A stretch of DNA of 64,000 nt from contig CAVZBR010000013.1 of assembly GCA_963773585.1 (NCBI GenBank), forward strand, positions 62,001 to 126,000. Direction: 5' to 3'. The position numbers and the translations under genes are program-made. The stretch comes from CAVXJN01 sp963773585 (GTDB lineage: Bacteria; Pseudomonadota; Gammaproteobacteria; JASBUN01). Below are positions 55,770 to 64,000 of the stretch, one piece after another. How positions within the stretch are numbered: the stretch's first letter is position 1; each line of letters opens with the position of its first letter. The notes beneath the pieces were generated by a model. It was given only the letters and a program-made list of their open reading frames with translations, did no database searches and had not been told where the DNA came from.

Positions 55770-56182
55770 CACATCACCGTCCGACTGACAAACTGGGTTT
55801 TGAACGGAAGTTTGGCGCTCGCCAGACGAAACGCTTCGCGTGCGATTTCCTCGCTCACACCTTCCATCTCGTACAACACCTTGCCGGGCTGCACGACCGC
55901 CACCCAATATTCGACGCTTCCTTTACCTTTGCCCTGACGAACTTCCAGCGGCTTTTTGGTCACAGGCTTATCTGGAAACACGCGAATCCAAATTTTCCCG
56001 CCACGCTTGATGTGGCGCGTCATGGCGCGGCGTGCTGCCTCAATCTGGCGCGCAGTCAAGCGGCCGCGGCCAATGGCCTTCAGTCCGTATTCACCAAAAC
56101 TCACGCTACTGCCGCGATGCGCCAGGCCCCTGTTGTGGCCCGTCTGCTGTTTGCGGAACTTTGTTCTCTTGGGCTGTAACAT
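55769..56182 (-). CDS. rplP: 50S ribosomal protein L16
   Basis: A 137-residue protein needed for the peptidyl transferase centre and late assembly. Start MLQPKRTKFRKQQTGHNRG; also LTARQIEAARRAMTRHIKRGG and the WVAVVQPGKVLYEMEG segment. It is 15 bases after rpsC. Confidence 0.98.
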   Translation of the reverse strand: MLQPKRTKFRKQQTGHNRGLAHRGSSVSFGEYGLKAIGRGRLTARQIEAARRAMTRHIKRGGKIWIRVFPDKPVTKKPLEVRQGKGKGSVEYWVAVVQPGKVLYEMEGVSEEIAREAFRLASAKLPFKTQFVSRTVM

Positions 56183-56197
56183 TACAACTGACTCCGG

Positions 56198-56878
56198 TTA
56201 GCTCGCAGCCGCGCTCTTCTTGGCGCCGGCGTCTTCAGTCTGGGCATCCGCTTCAAAAACCTCGCCTTTGAACACCCATACCTTCACTCCGATGATTCCA
56301 TACGTGGTACGCGCTTCGGCGAAACCATAATCGATATCGGCGCGCAACGTATGCAGCGGCACGCGCCCTTCCCGGTACCATTCGCTGCGTGCGATCTCCG
56401 CGCCGTTCAAGCGGCCAGCGACATTAATCTTGATGCCCTGAGCGCCCAGGCGCATGGAATTGGTAACCGCGCGTTTCATGGCTCGGCGGAACATGATGCG
56501 ACGTTCCAGCTGTTGCGCGACGCTTTCTGCCACCAACTGCGCGTCAAGCTCGGGCTTACGAATTTCTTCGATGTTGACCGAAACAGGCACGCCCATCATT
56601 TCGCTGAGCTCTTTGCGAAGCTTTTCGATGTCTTCGCCCTTCTTGCCGATAACGATTCCGGGACGTGCGGTATGAATCGTGATGTGAGCGCTGCGTGCCG
56701 GACGCTCGATCTGAATGCGACTCACCGATGCTTGCGACAACCGCTTTTTGAGGAACTCGCGTACGGCGAGATCCTGCTCGAGGTAGTCGGCAAAATCCTT
56801 CGAATCCGCGTACCACTTCGACGTCCAGTCGTTGGAGATACCCAGGCGAATTCCCGTTGGATGTACTTTCTGACCCAT
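56198..56878 (-). CDS. rpsC: 30S ribosomal protein S3
   Basis: A 226-residue protein of the mRNA entry channel. The KH domain shows HTARPGIVIGKKGEDIEKLR, and the C-terminal domain RRAMKRAVTNSMRLGAQGIK. It begins MGQKVHPTGIRLG. The C-terminal tail is alanine-rich (DAGAKKSAAAS), as is common. Confidence 0.98.
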   Translation of the reverse strand: MGQKVHPTGIRLGISNDWTSKWYADSKDFADYLEQDLAVREFLKKRLSQASVSRIQIERPARSAHITIHTARPGIVIGKKGEDIEKLRKELSEMMGVPVSVNIEEIRKPELDAQLVAESVAQQLERRIMFRRAMKRAVTNSMRLGAQGIKINVAGRLNGAEIARSEWYREGRVPLHTLRADIDYGFAEARTTYGIIGVKVWVFKGEVFEADAQTEDAGAKKSAAAS

Positions 56879-56892
56879 TCCGGCCTCTCTGT

Positions 56893-57225
56893 TTACTTTT
56901 CCGCTACCGTCACGGTGATGTGACTGGTGCGTTTGAGAATGCGGTTTCCGCGACCTTTGGCGCGAGCGTGCCAGCGCTTATAGGTGGGGCCTTCATCCAC
57001 CGTGATTACCGATATCTTCAATTCGTCGATATCCGCGCCATCATTGTGCTCGGCATTTGCAACCGCCGATTCGAGCACCTTACGTACCAGATGGGCGGCT
57101 TTCTTCGGGCTGAAGGTCAACACGTTCAAAGCCCGCTCTACCGGCATGCCCCGAACCTGGTCTGCAACCAAGCGCGCCTTTTGCGCCGAAATACGCGCGA
57201 AACGATGTTTTGCCGATGTTGCCAT
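56893..57225 (-). CDS. rplV: 50S ribosomal protein L22
   Basis: A 110-residue protein that lines the exit tunnel with its beta hairpin. It has SAQKARLVADQVRGMPVERAL and a basic hairpin with KRWHARAKGRGNRI. The gene is 13 bases after rpsS and 14 before rpsC. Confidence 0.98.
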   Translation of the reverse strand: MATSAKHRFARISAQKARLVADQVRGMPVERALNVLTFSPKKAAHLVRKVLESAVANAEHNDGADIDELKISVITVDEGPTYKRWHARAKGRGNRILKRTSHITVTVAEK

Positions 57226-57238
57226 TTCGCCTACTCCG

Positions 57239-57511
57239 TCACTTCGCCTTGCGATCAGCGGCGTGACCCTTAAAGGTACGCGTTACCGCGAATTCGCCGA
57301 GCTTGTGTCCGACCATGTTTTCACTGACCAGGACTGGCACATGCTGCCTGCCGTTATGTACTGCGATGGTCAAGCCGACCATATCCGGCAGCACCATGGA
57401 ACGACGCGACCAAGTCTTGATCGGCTTCTTGCTATTCGTCGCAGCTGCTTCCGCAACCTTCTTCGACAGATGAAGATCTACGAAAGGGCCTTTTCTGACT
57501 GAACGTGGCAC
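57239..57511 (-). CDS. rpsS: 30S ribosomal protein S19
   Basis: A 90-residue protein of the 30S head. Start MPRSVRKGPFVDLHLSKKV and the conserved WSRRSMVLPDMVGLTIAVHNG. It lies 18 bases after rplB. Confidence 0.98.
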   Translation of the reverse strand: MPRSVRKGPFVDLHLSKKVAEAAATNSKKPIKTWSRRSMVLPDMVGLTIAVHNGRQHVPVLVSENMVGHKLGEFAVTRTFKGHAADRKAK

Positions 57512-57529
57512 GTTTAAAACCTCGTCTCT

Positions 57530-58354
57530 TTACTTGGTGCGCCGACGCACAATCATGCCGTCGGTGCGCTTGTTACTTCTGGTCTTGTAACCCTTGGTCG
57601 GCGTACCCCAGGGGCTGACCGGATGGCGGCCTCCGGAAGTGCGGCCTTCGCCACCGCCATGGGGATGATCAACCGGGTTCATTGCAACGCCGCGCACCGT
57701 CGGACGAACACCGCGCCACCGCGTGGCGCCGGCCTTGCCCAACTTGCGCAAGCTATGTTCGGAATTTCCCACTTCGCCGACGGTCGCCTTGCACTCCGCG
57801 AGAATCTTGCGCATTTCGCCGGATCGCAGCCGCAGGGTTGCATAAACACCTTCACGGGCGACCAGCTGCGCACTTGCGCCGGCGCTGCGCGCCATCTGCG
57901 CGCCTTTGCCTGGCTTCATCTCGATGCAATGCACCGTGCTGCCGACCGGGATGTTTCGCAAGGGCAGCGCGTTGCCGGCACGGATAGGTGCGTGCAGGCC
58001 CGACATCAGTTCGTCACCCACCTGTACGCCACGAGGCGCGATGATATAGCGACGCTCGCCGTCTGCATATAGCAAAAGCGCAATATTTGCAGTCCGGTTC
58101 GGGTCGTATTCCAAACGCTCGACTTGCGCTTTGACGCCGTCTTTGTTGCGTTTGAAATCGATGACCCGATAACGTTGCTTGTGGCCGCCGCCGCGGTGGC
58201 GAGTAGTCACCCGGCCGCCGTTGTTGCGCCCCCCGGATTTGGCCTTCTTTTCGACCAATCGCTCATAAGGGGCACCGGTATGCAAACCCGGCGTCATTAC
58301 CTTTGTGACGCCGCGCCGGCCCGGAGAAGTCGGTTTTGCTTTTACGATTGCCAT
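57530..58354 (-). CDS. rplB: 50S ribosomal protein L2
   Basis: A 274-residue protein close to the peptidyl transferase centre. It begins MAIVKAKPTSPGRRGVTKV; the catalytic-centre histidine stretch appears as VAMNPVDHPHGGGEGRTSGG in the C-terminal half. It is 41 bases after rplW. Confidence 0.98.
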   Translation of the reverse strand: MAIVKAKPTSPGRRGVTKVMTPGLHTGAPYERLVEKKAKSGGRNNGGRVTTRHRGGGHKQRYRVIDFKRNKDGVKAQVERLEYDPNRTANIALLLYADGERRYIIAPRGVQVGDELMSGLHAPIRAGNALPLRNIPVGSTVHCIEMKPGKGAQMARSAGASAQLVAREGVYATLRLRSGEMRKILAECKATVGEVGNSEHSLRKLGKAGATRWRGVRPTVRGVAMNPVDHPHGGGEGRTSGGRHPVSPWGTPTKGYKTRSNKRTDGMIVRRRTK

Positions 58355-58395
58355 AATCTTTGTCGTCGTTCCGCGTTAGCTTGCGTTAGCCGGCC

Positions 58396-58698
58396 CTAGG
58401 CCGATTCGGCGCCCAGGAAATCGAGCTCCTGGTCTTCCGCCAGACGCACATAAGCTTTTTTCCAATCGGATCGCCGGCCTTCGGTCGACTGAAAGCGCTT
58501 GCGCTTGCCCTTCATAGTGGTTACCTGGACATCAGCCACCTTAACCTCGAAAAGCGTTTCGACCGCCTTCTTGATCTCGGGCTTCGTTGCGTCCTTGGCA
58601 ACCTTGAAAACGTATTGGTTCGCTGCGTCGCCGACTCGCGTCGCCTTCTCCGAGATGTGCGGCGCAAGCAACACCTTCATCAGACGTTCCTGATTCAT
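58396..58698 (-). CDS. rplW: 50S ribosomal protein L23
   Basis: A 100-residue protein at the tunnel exit, docking site for trigger factor and SRP. It shows APHISEKATRVGDAANQYVF and the basic loop TMKGKRKRFQ. ATG 58698 overlaps the rplD stop by four bases; an upstream in-frame ATG at 58707 would add three residues. Confidence 0.97.
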   Translation of the reverse strand: MNQERLMKVLLAPHISEKATRVGDAANQYVFKVAKDATKPEIKKAVETLFEVKVADVQVTTMKGKRKRFQSTEGRRSDWKKAYVRLAEDQELDFLGAESA

Positions 58699-59306
58699 GC
58701 CAGCCACTCCTCTACTTTGCGCACCGCGTCCATTGTCATCACCACGCGCTCCGCGCCTACCAGGTCGACGGGGTTCAGGCCCGCGATATCCGTGACAGCC
58801 ACGCGATACAAGTTGCGCGCCGACAGGTAGAGATTCTCATCGGGACTGTCGCTGACAATCAGCACCTGGTTCACGCCGAGATCCTTGAGTTTGGCGATCA
58901 GATCTTTGGTTCGCGGCGCTTCCACAGCGAAATTCTCCACGAGCACCAAGCGCTCCTGGCGCACCAGTTCCGACAAAATCGAGCGCATCGCGGCCCGATA
59001 CATCTTCTTGTTGACTTTTTGCGAAAAGTCCCGCGGCTGCGCCGCGAAGATCTTGCCGCCACCGCGCCACAACGGGCTGCGTATGCTGCCGGCACGGGCC
59101 CGGCCAGTGCCTTTTTGCCGCCAAGGCTTGGCGCCGCCACCACGCACGTCGGATCTCGTCTTCTGCGCCTTCGTGCCGCTGCGGGCGCCCGCCAGGTAGG
59201 CGGTGACCACCTGGTGGATCAAACCTTCATTGAAGTCCGTGCCGAACGCGGTATCGGCGACCTGGACGGTGCCGCCCTGCTTGGCATTTGTGAGCTGCAA
59301 CTCCAT
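58695..59306 (-). CDS. rplD: 50S ribosomal protein L4
   Basis: A 203-residue protein of the exit tunnel; in Escherichia free L4 represses the S10 operon through its leader. The loop with GGGAKPWRQKGTGRARAGS and WRGGGKIFAAQPRDF is conserved. ATG 59306 is preferred to the in-frame GTG at 59309. It is nine bases after rplC. Confidence 0.97.
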   Translation of the reverse strand: MELQLTNAKQGGTVQVADTAFGTDFNEGLIHQVVTAYLAGARSGTKAQKTRSDVRGGGAKPWRQKGTGRARAGSIRSPLWRGGGKIFAAQPRDFSQKVNKKMYRAAMRSILSELVRQERLVLVENFAVEAPRTKDLIAKLKDLGVNQVLIVSDSPDENLYLSARNLYRVAVTDIAGLNPVDLVGAERVVMTMDAVRKVEEWLA

Positions 59307-59315
59307 CACCGACTC

Positions 59316-59957
59316 CTATCGCGCTTTCACAGCGGGACGCACAATCACGTCTCCGCCCTTGGCGCCGGGTACTGCGCCCTTCACCAGAATCAGATTGCGG
59401 TCCACATCGACCCGCACGACTTCCAGATTCTGGGTCGTGACACGGGCATTACCCATGTGGCCGGCCATTTTCTTACCCTTGAATACACGTCCAGGGGTTT
59501 GGTTCTGACCGATGGAACCGGGGGCGCGATGGGACAGCGAATTGCCGTGGGTAGCATCCTGGGTCCGGAAGTGGTGACGCTTCACGGCACCCTGAAAACC
59601 CTTGCCGATACTCGTACCGTCGACATCGACCTTCTGCCCGGCTTCGAACAGGTCCGCTTTGATCTCGCCGCCGACCTGAAGGTCCTCGCCCTCGCCGTCG
59701 GACAACCTGAATTCCCACAGCCCGCGGCCGGCATCGACGGAGGCCTTAGCGAAATGGCCAGCCATCGCCTTGCTGACCAGCGATGAACGGCGAGCGCCGG
59801 TCGTGACCTGCACGGCGCGATACCCGTCGCTCTCCAAGCCCTTGAGCTGGGTAACGCGGTTCGGTTCGACAACGATCACGGTCACGGGCACGGAATTACC
59901 GTCCTGGGTGAACACACGGGTCATTCCCGCTTTTCGACCGATTAATCCAATAGCCAT
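59316..59957 (-). CDS. rplC: 50S ribosomal protein L3
   Basis: A 213-residue assembly-initiator protein. Start MAIGLIGRKAGMTRVFTQD at ATG 59957 after GGAG; also THGNSLSHRAPGSIGQNQTP with the methylated-glutamine site region. It is 70 bases after rpsJ. Confidence 0.98.
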   Translation of the reverse strand: MAIGLIGRKAGMTRVFTQDGNSVPVTVIVVEPNRVTQLKGLESDGYRAVQVTTGARRSSLVSKAMAGHFAKASVDAGRGLWEFRLSDGEGEDLQVGGEIKADLFEAGQKVDVDGTSIGKGFQGAVKRHHFRTQDATHGNSLSHRAPGSIGQNQTPGRVFKGKKMAGHMGNARVTTQNLEVVRVDVDRNLILVKGAVPGAKGGDVIVRPAVKAR

Positions 59958-60027
59958 TGCTATCTCCAAACACCCTGCAGTCCAGACAATTCCGCGCTCT
60001 TGGGAACGCTCACCCGGAACACGCTCA

Positions 60028-60342
60028 TCAGTTCAATTTGATCTGCACATCCACGCCAGCGGCCAGATCGAGCTTCATCAGTGCATCGACGGTCTTGTCC
60101 GTGGGTTCGACGATATCCATCAACCGCTTGTGCGTGCGCAATTCATACTGATCACGCGCGTCTTTGTTCACATGCGGAGAAATCAACACGGTGAAGCGCT
60201 CTTTCTTGGTCGGCAGCGGAATCGGGCCTTTCACCTGCGCACCGGTGCGCTTGGCGGTTTCCACGATTTCCGCTGCAGATCGATCGATCAGGCGATGATC
60301 GAACGACTTCAACCGGATGCGAATTCTCTGTTTAGATGCCAT
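60028..60342 (-). CDS. rpsJ: 30S ribosomal protein S10
   Basis: A 104-residue protein, also known as NusE, that takes part in antitermination. It has RIRIRLKSFDHRLIDRSAAEI and GPIPLPTKKERFTVL. It is the first gene of the S10 set, 45 bases after tuf, with a GC-rich hairpin in that gap. Confidence 0.98.
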   Translation of the reverse strand: MASKQRIRIRLKSFDHRLIDRSAAEIVETAKRTGAQVKGPIPLPTKKERFTVLISPHVNKDARDQYELRTHKRLMDIVEPTDKTVDALMKLDLAAGVDVQIKLN

Positions 60343-60354
60343 CTCGTTTCTCTC

Positions 60355-60380
60355 GGGGAGGGAATCGATCCCTCCTCCCC
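60355..60380 (-). promoter_or_regulatory. GC-rich hairpin between tuf and rpsJ
   Basis: A bulged stem is formed by GGGGA/TCCCC (60355-60359 with 60376-60380) and GGGA/TCCC (60360-60363 with 60369-60372), with a five-base loop and a three-base bulge. It lies 12 bases before the rpsJ start on the minus strand and could slow polymerase or affect rpsJ translation. There is no T tract, so full termination is unlikely. Confidence 0.4.
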
Positions 60381-60387
60381 TTAATTG

Positions 60388-61578
<1,191 letters not shown>

Positions 61579-61617
61579 GGCGTCTTACCTCTCACAAATG
61601 TCTTGGAACCAAACTTG

Positions 61618-63714
61618 TTATTTGCTCTTCATTACCGCTTCGGCGACGCTTGTAGGCGCCTCGGAATACTTGCCGAACTCCATCGAATAAGTCGCGCGGC
61701 CTTGCGTGGCTGAGCGCAGGTCGGTGGCATAGCCGAACATTTCGGCCAGCGGCACTTCCGCACGCACGATCTTGCCCGCTGGCGCCTCTTCCATGCCCTG
61801 AACCAGTCCGCGACGACGATTGAGATCGCCCATGACATCGCCCATGTATTCTTCGGGCGTCACCACTTCGACCTTCATGATCGGTTCGAGCAACGCGGGA
61901 TTGGCCTTCGCCGCACCTTCCTTGAAGGCCATGGAACCGGCGATCTTGAATGCCATTTCCGACGAATCGACGTCATGGTAGGAACCGTCGTACAACGTAA
62001 CTTTCACGTCCACGACCGGGAAACCCGCCAATACACCATTGCCGAGCTGCTCCTGAACGCCTTTGTCCACGGCCGGGATATACTCGCGGGGAACGACGCC
62101 ACCGACAATCGCGTTTTCGAATTCGTAGCCGGTACCCGGCTCCTTCGGCTCGATTTTGAGCCAAACGTGGCCATACTGGCCGCGGCCACCGGATTGGCGC
62201 ACGAACTTGCCTTCCTGTTCCACCGGCTTACGAATCGTCTCGCGATAAGCCACCTGCGGCTTGCCGACGTTCGCCTCGACCTTGAACTCGCGCTTCATGC
62301 GATCGACGATGATCTCCAGGTGCAACTCGCCCATTCCGGAAATGATCGTCTGCCCCGACTCCTCGTCGGTGTGCACACGGAAGGACGGATCTTCCTGCGC
62401 CAGCTTGGACAGCGCGATACCCATCTTTTCCTGGTCAGCCTTGGTCTTGGGCTCGATGGCAATGGAAATCACCGGCTCCGGGAATTCCATCCGCTCCAAC
62501 GTAATGATGTTGCTCGGATCACAAAGCGTGTCACCGGTGGTGACATCTTTGAGACCGACTGCGGCGGCGATGTCGCCAGCGCGGACTTCTTTGATTTCTT
62601 CGCGCGAATTCGCGTGCATCTGCACGATACGGCCGACCCGCTCCTTCTTGCTCTTGATCGGGTTGTACACCGTATCGCCGGATTTGATGACGCCGGAATA
62701 CACGCGGAAGAAGGTCAATGTTCCAACAAACGGATCGGTCGCGATCTTGAACGCCAGCGCAGCAAACGGCTCGTCATCGGTGGAGTGACGGAGCGCTTCG
62801 GTCTCATCCTTGTCGTCGAGATGGCCCTTGATGGCCAAAACGTCGGTGGGAGCCGGCATGAATTCGATGATCGCGTCGAGCATGGCCTGAACGCCCTTGT
62901 TCTTGAACGCAGAACCGCACAAACAGGGCACGATTTCGTTGTTCAGCGTGCGCATCCGCAAGCCCTGCTTGATTTCCTCGGCCGAAAGCTCGCCGCCTTC
63001 GAGATATTTCTCCATGAGTTCTTCATTGGCTTCGGCAGCAGCCTCCACCAATTGCTCACGCAGCTCCTGCGCCTGCGCCTGCAGCTCGGCCGGAATCTCT
63101 TTCGCTTCGTAGGTCGCGCCCAGGTCAGCTTCGTTCCAATAGATCGCCTGCATGCGGATCAAATCGACGATACCTTTGAAGCCTTCTTCAGCGCCGATAT
63201 TCAGCTGAATCGGCACAGGGTTGGCGCCGAGGCGGTCTTTGATCTGCTTGACCACGCGCAGGAAATTCGCGCCGGCGCGATCCATCTTGTTGACGAACGC
63301 CATCCTCGGCACTTGATACTTGTTGGCCTGCCGCCACACAGTTTCGGATTGGGGCTCGACGCCGCCGACCGCGCAGAAAACCGCACACGCGCCGTCCAAC
63401 ACCCGCAGCGAACGCTCCACTTCGATCGTGAAATCGACATGTCCGGGCGTGTCGATAATATTGATGCGATGCTCGGGAAACTGTTTGTCCATGCCCTGCC
63501 AGAAACAGGTAGTCGCAGCGGACGTGATGGTGATGCCACGCTCCTGCTCCTGCTCCATCCAGTCCATGACCGCAGCACCGTCGTGCACTTCACCGATCTT
63601 GTGAGAAATACCGGTGTAGAAAAGCACGCGCTCAGTGGTCGTCGTCTTACCGGCATCGATGTGAGCCATGATACCGATATTGCGATAGCGCTCGATTTGG
63701 GTCTTGCGTGGCAC
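61618..63714 (-). CDS. fusA: Translation elongation factor G
   Basis: A 698-residue translocase GTPase. The G1 motif is AHIDAGKTTTTERVLFYTG near residues 17-35, G3 DTPGHVDFTIEVERSLRVLDG in outline, and G4 NKMDRAGANF. Domain IV shows SGGRGQYGHVWLKIEP. Length is typical of EF-G1. It lies 43 bases after rpsG in the str operon. Confidence 0.98.
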   Translation of the reverse strand: MPRKTQIERYRNIGIMAHIDAGKTTTTERVLFYTGISHKIGEVHDGAAVMDWMEQEQERGITITSAATTCFWQGMDKQFPEHRINIIDTPGHVDFTIEVERSLRVLDGACAVFCAVGGVEPQSETVWRQANKYQVPRMAFVNKMDRAGANFLRVVKQIKDRLGANPVPIQLNIGAEEGFKGIVDLIRMQAIYWNEADLGATYEAKEIPAELQAQAQELREQLVEAAAEANEELMEKYLEGGELSAEEIKQGLRMRTLNNEIVPCLCGSAFKNKGVQAMLDAIIEFMPAPTDVLAIKGHLDDKDETEALRHSTDDEPFAALAFKIATDPFVGTLTFFRVYSGVIKSGDTVYNPIKSKKERVGRIVQMHANSREEIKEVRAGDIAAAVGLKDVTTGDTLCDPSNIITLERMEFPEPVISIAIEPKTKADQEKMGIALSKLAQEDPSFRVHTDEESGQTIISGMGELHLEIIVDRMKREFKVEANVGKPQVAYRETIRKPVEQEGKFVRQSGGRGQYGHVWLKIEPKEPGTGYEFENAIVGGVVPREYIPAVDKGVQEQLGNGVLAGFPVVDVKVTLYDGSYHDVDSSEMAFKIAGSMAFKEGAAKANPALLEPIMKVEVVTPEEYMGDVMGDLNRRRGLVQGMEEAPAGKIVRAEVPLAEMFGYATDLRSATQGRATYSMEFGKYSEAPTSVAEAVMKSK

Positions 63715-63757
63715 TGCGGCGTTACCTCAACAAAATCTGTTACGTGTTGCTTTGCGA

Positions 63758-64000
63758 TTACCAGCGGTAATGCGCGAAAGCTTTGTTGGCGTCTGCCATA
63801 CGGTGAGTGTCTTCGCGCTTCTTGACAGCGGAACCGCGACTTTCAGACGCCTCCATGATCTCCCCAGCCAAGCGGCGCGCCATGGACTTCTCGCCGCGCT
63901 TGCGTGCTGCGTCCATCATCCAGCGCATTGCCAGCGTGGTACGGCGTACCGGACGCACTTCAACCGGGACCTGATACGTGGCGCCGCCGACACGACGGGA
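63758..64000 (-). CDS. rpsG: 30S ribosomal protein S7, C-terminal part (5' end outside window)
   Basis: The last 80 residues are inside the window. S7 organises the 30S head and binds the exit-site region. The visible part shows RRVGGATYQVPVEVRPVRR, AMRWMMDAARKRGEKSMARRL and ends NKAFAHYRW, the short-tailed S7 form. The start and rpsL lie beyond the window. Confidence 0.97.
   Translation of the reverse strand, partial: SRRVGGATYQVPVEVRPVRRTTLAMRWMMDAARKRGEKSMARRLAGEIMEASESRGSAVKKREDTHRMADANKAFAHYRW

Noticed and set aside
61975..63825. A 616-codon plus-strand frame opposite fusA
   Set aside because: The whole frame mirrors fusA, one of the most conserved genes; no independent motif is present.

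Overview
The window reads as chromosomal housekeeping DNA from a GC-rich gammaproteobacterium. The block order (rpoN-hpf-ptsN; tldE/darP/tldD/nitrilase/yhdP/rng/maf; leuS-lptE-holA-nadD-rsfS-rlmH; miaB-phoH-ybeY-corC-lnt; ssb/MFS/uvrA beside the ribosomal operon) matches Pseudomonas and Escherichia, but HPr kinase next to rapZ and a mannose-type EIIA points to a lineage nearer the Xanthomonadales or Chromatiales. Genus cannot be assigned from sequence alone. No tRNA, rRNA, CRISPR array, prophage or transposase gene was seen.

Layout: (1) 1-5458, plus strand: end of rpoN, hpf, then ptsN-hprK-rapZ-EIIA(Man)-HPr-EI, mostly with overlapping or nearly touching ends. This is a regulatory phosphotransfer chain with no sugar permease. 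mgtE follows (5791-7149). (2) 7152-7940: a tandem array of REP palindromes arranged as head-to-head pairs (REPINs), filling the gap between the convergent mgtE and tldE. It is the most unusual structure here. (3) 7957-25923, nearly all minus strand: the TldD/TldE protease, DarP, a nitrilase-family hydrolase, a small unrecognised exported protein, YhdP, RNase G, Maf, RlmH, RsfS, NadD, ProA, HolA, LptE and LeuS. (4) 26068-31973: a zinc-ribbon protein and the Lnt-CorC-YbeY-PhoH-MiaB envelope and RNA-maturation block. (5) 32070-38633: sugar-nucleotide genes: APS kinase, the four dTDP-L-rhamnose genes, galE and manC, without glycosyltransferases. (6) 38737-46436: ssb, an MFS exporter, uvrA, a SAM hydroxide adenosyltransferase and one chemoreceptor. 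(7) 46591-64000, minus strand: rpsG(partial)-fusA-tuf and the complete S10, spc and alpha ribosomal clusters down to rplQ, closed by a strong intrinsic terminator.

Main points of interest: the REPIN array with its internal deletion and two linker types; a Thermus-like four-cysteine (zinc-type) ribosomal protein S4; an HPr kinase with a Gly-to-Ser change in its P-loop; a changed pore motif in MgtE; and an orphan chemoreceptor with a flagellar-sigma-like promoter candidate. Product calls rest on family motifs read by eye; no database search was run.
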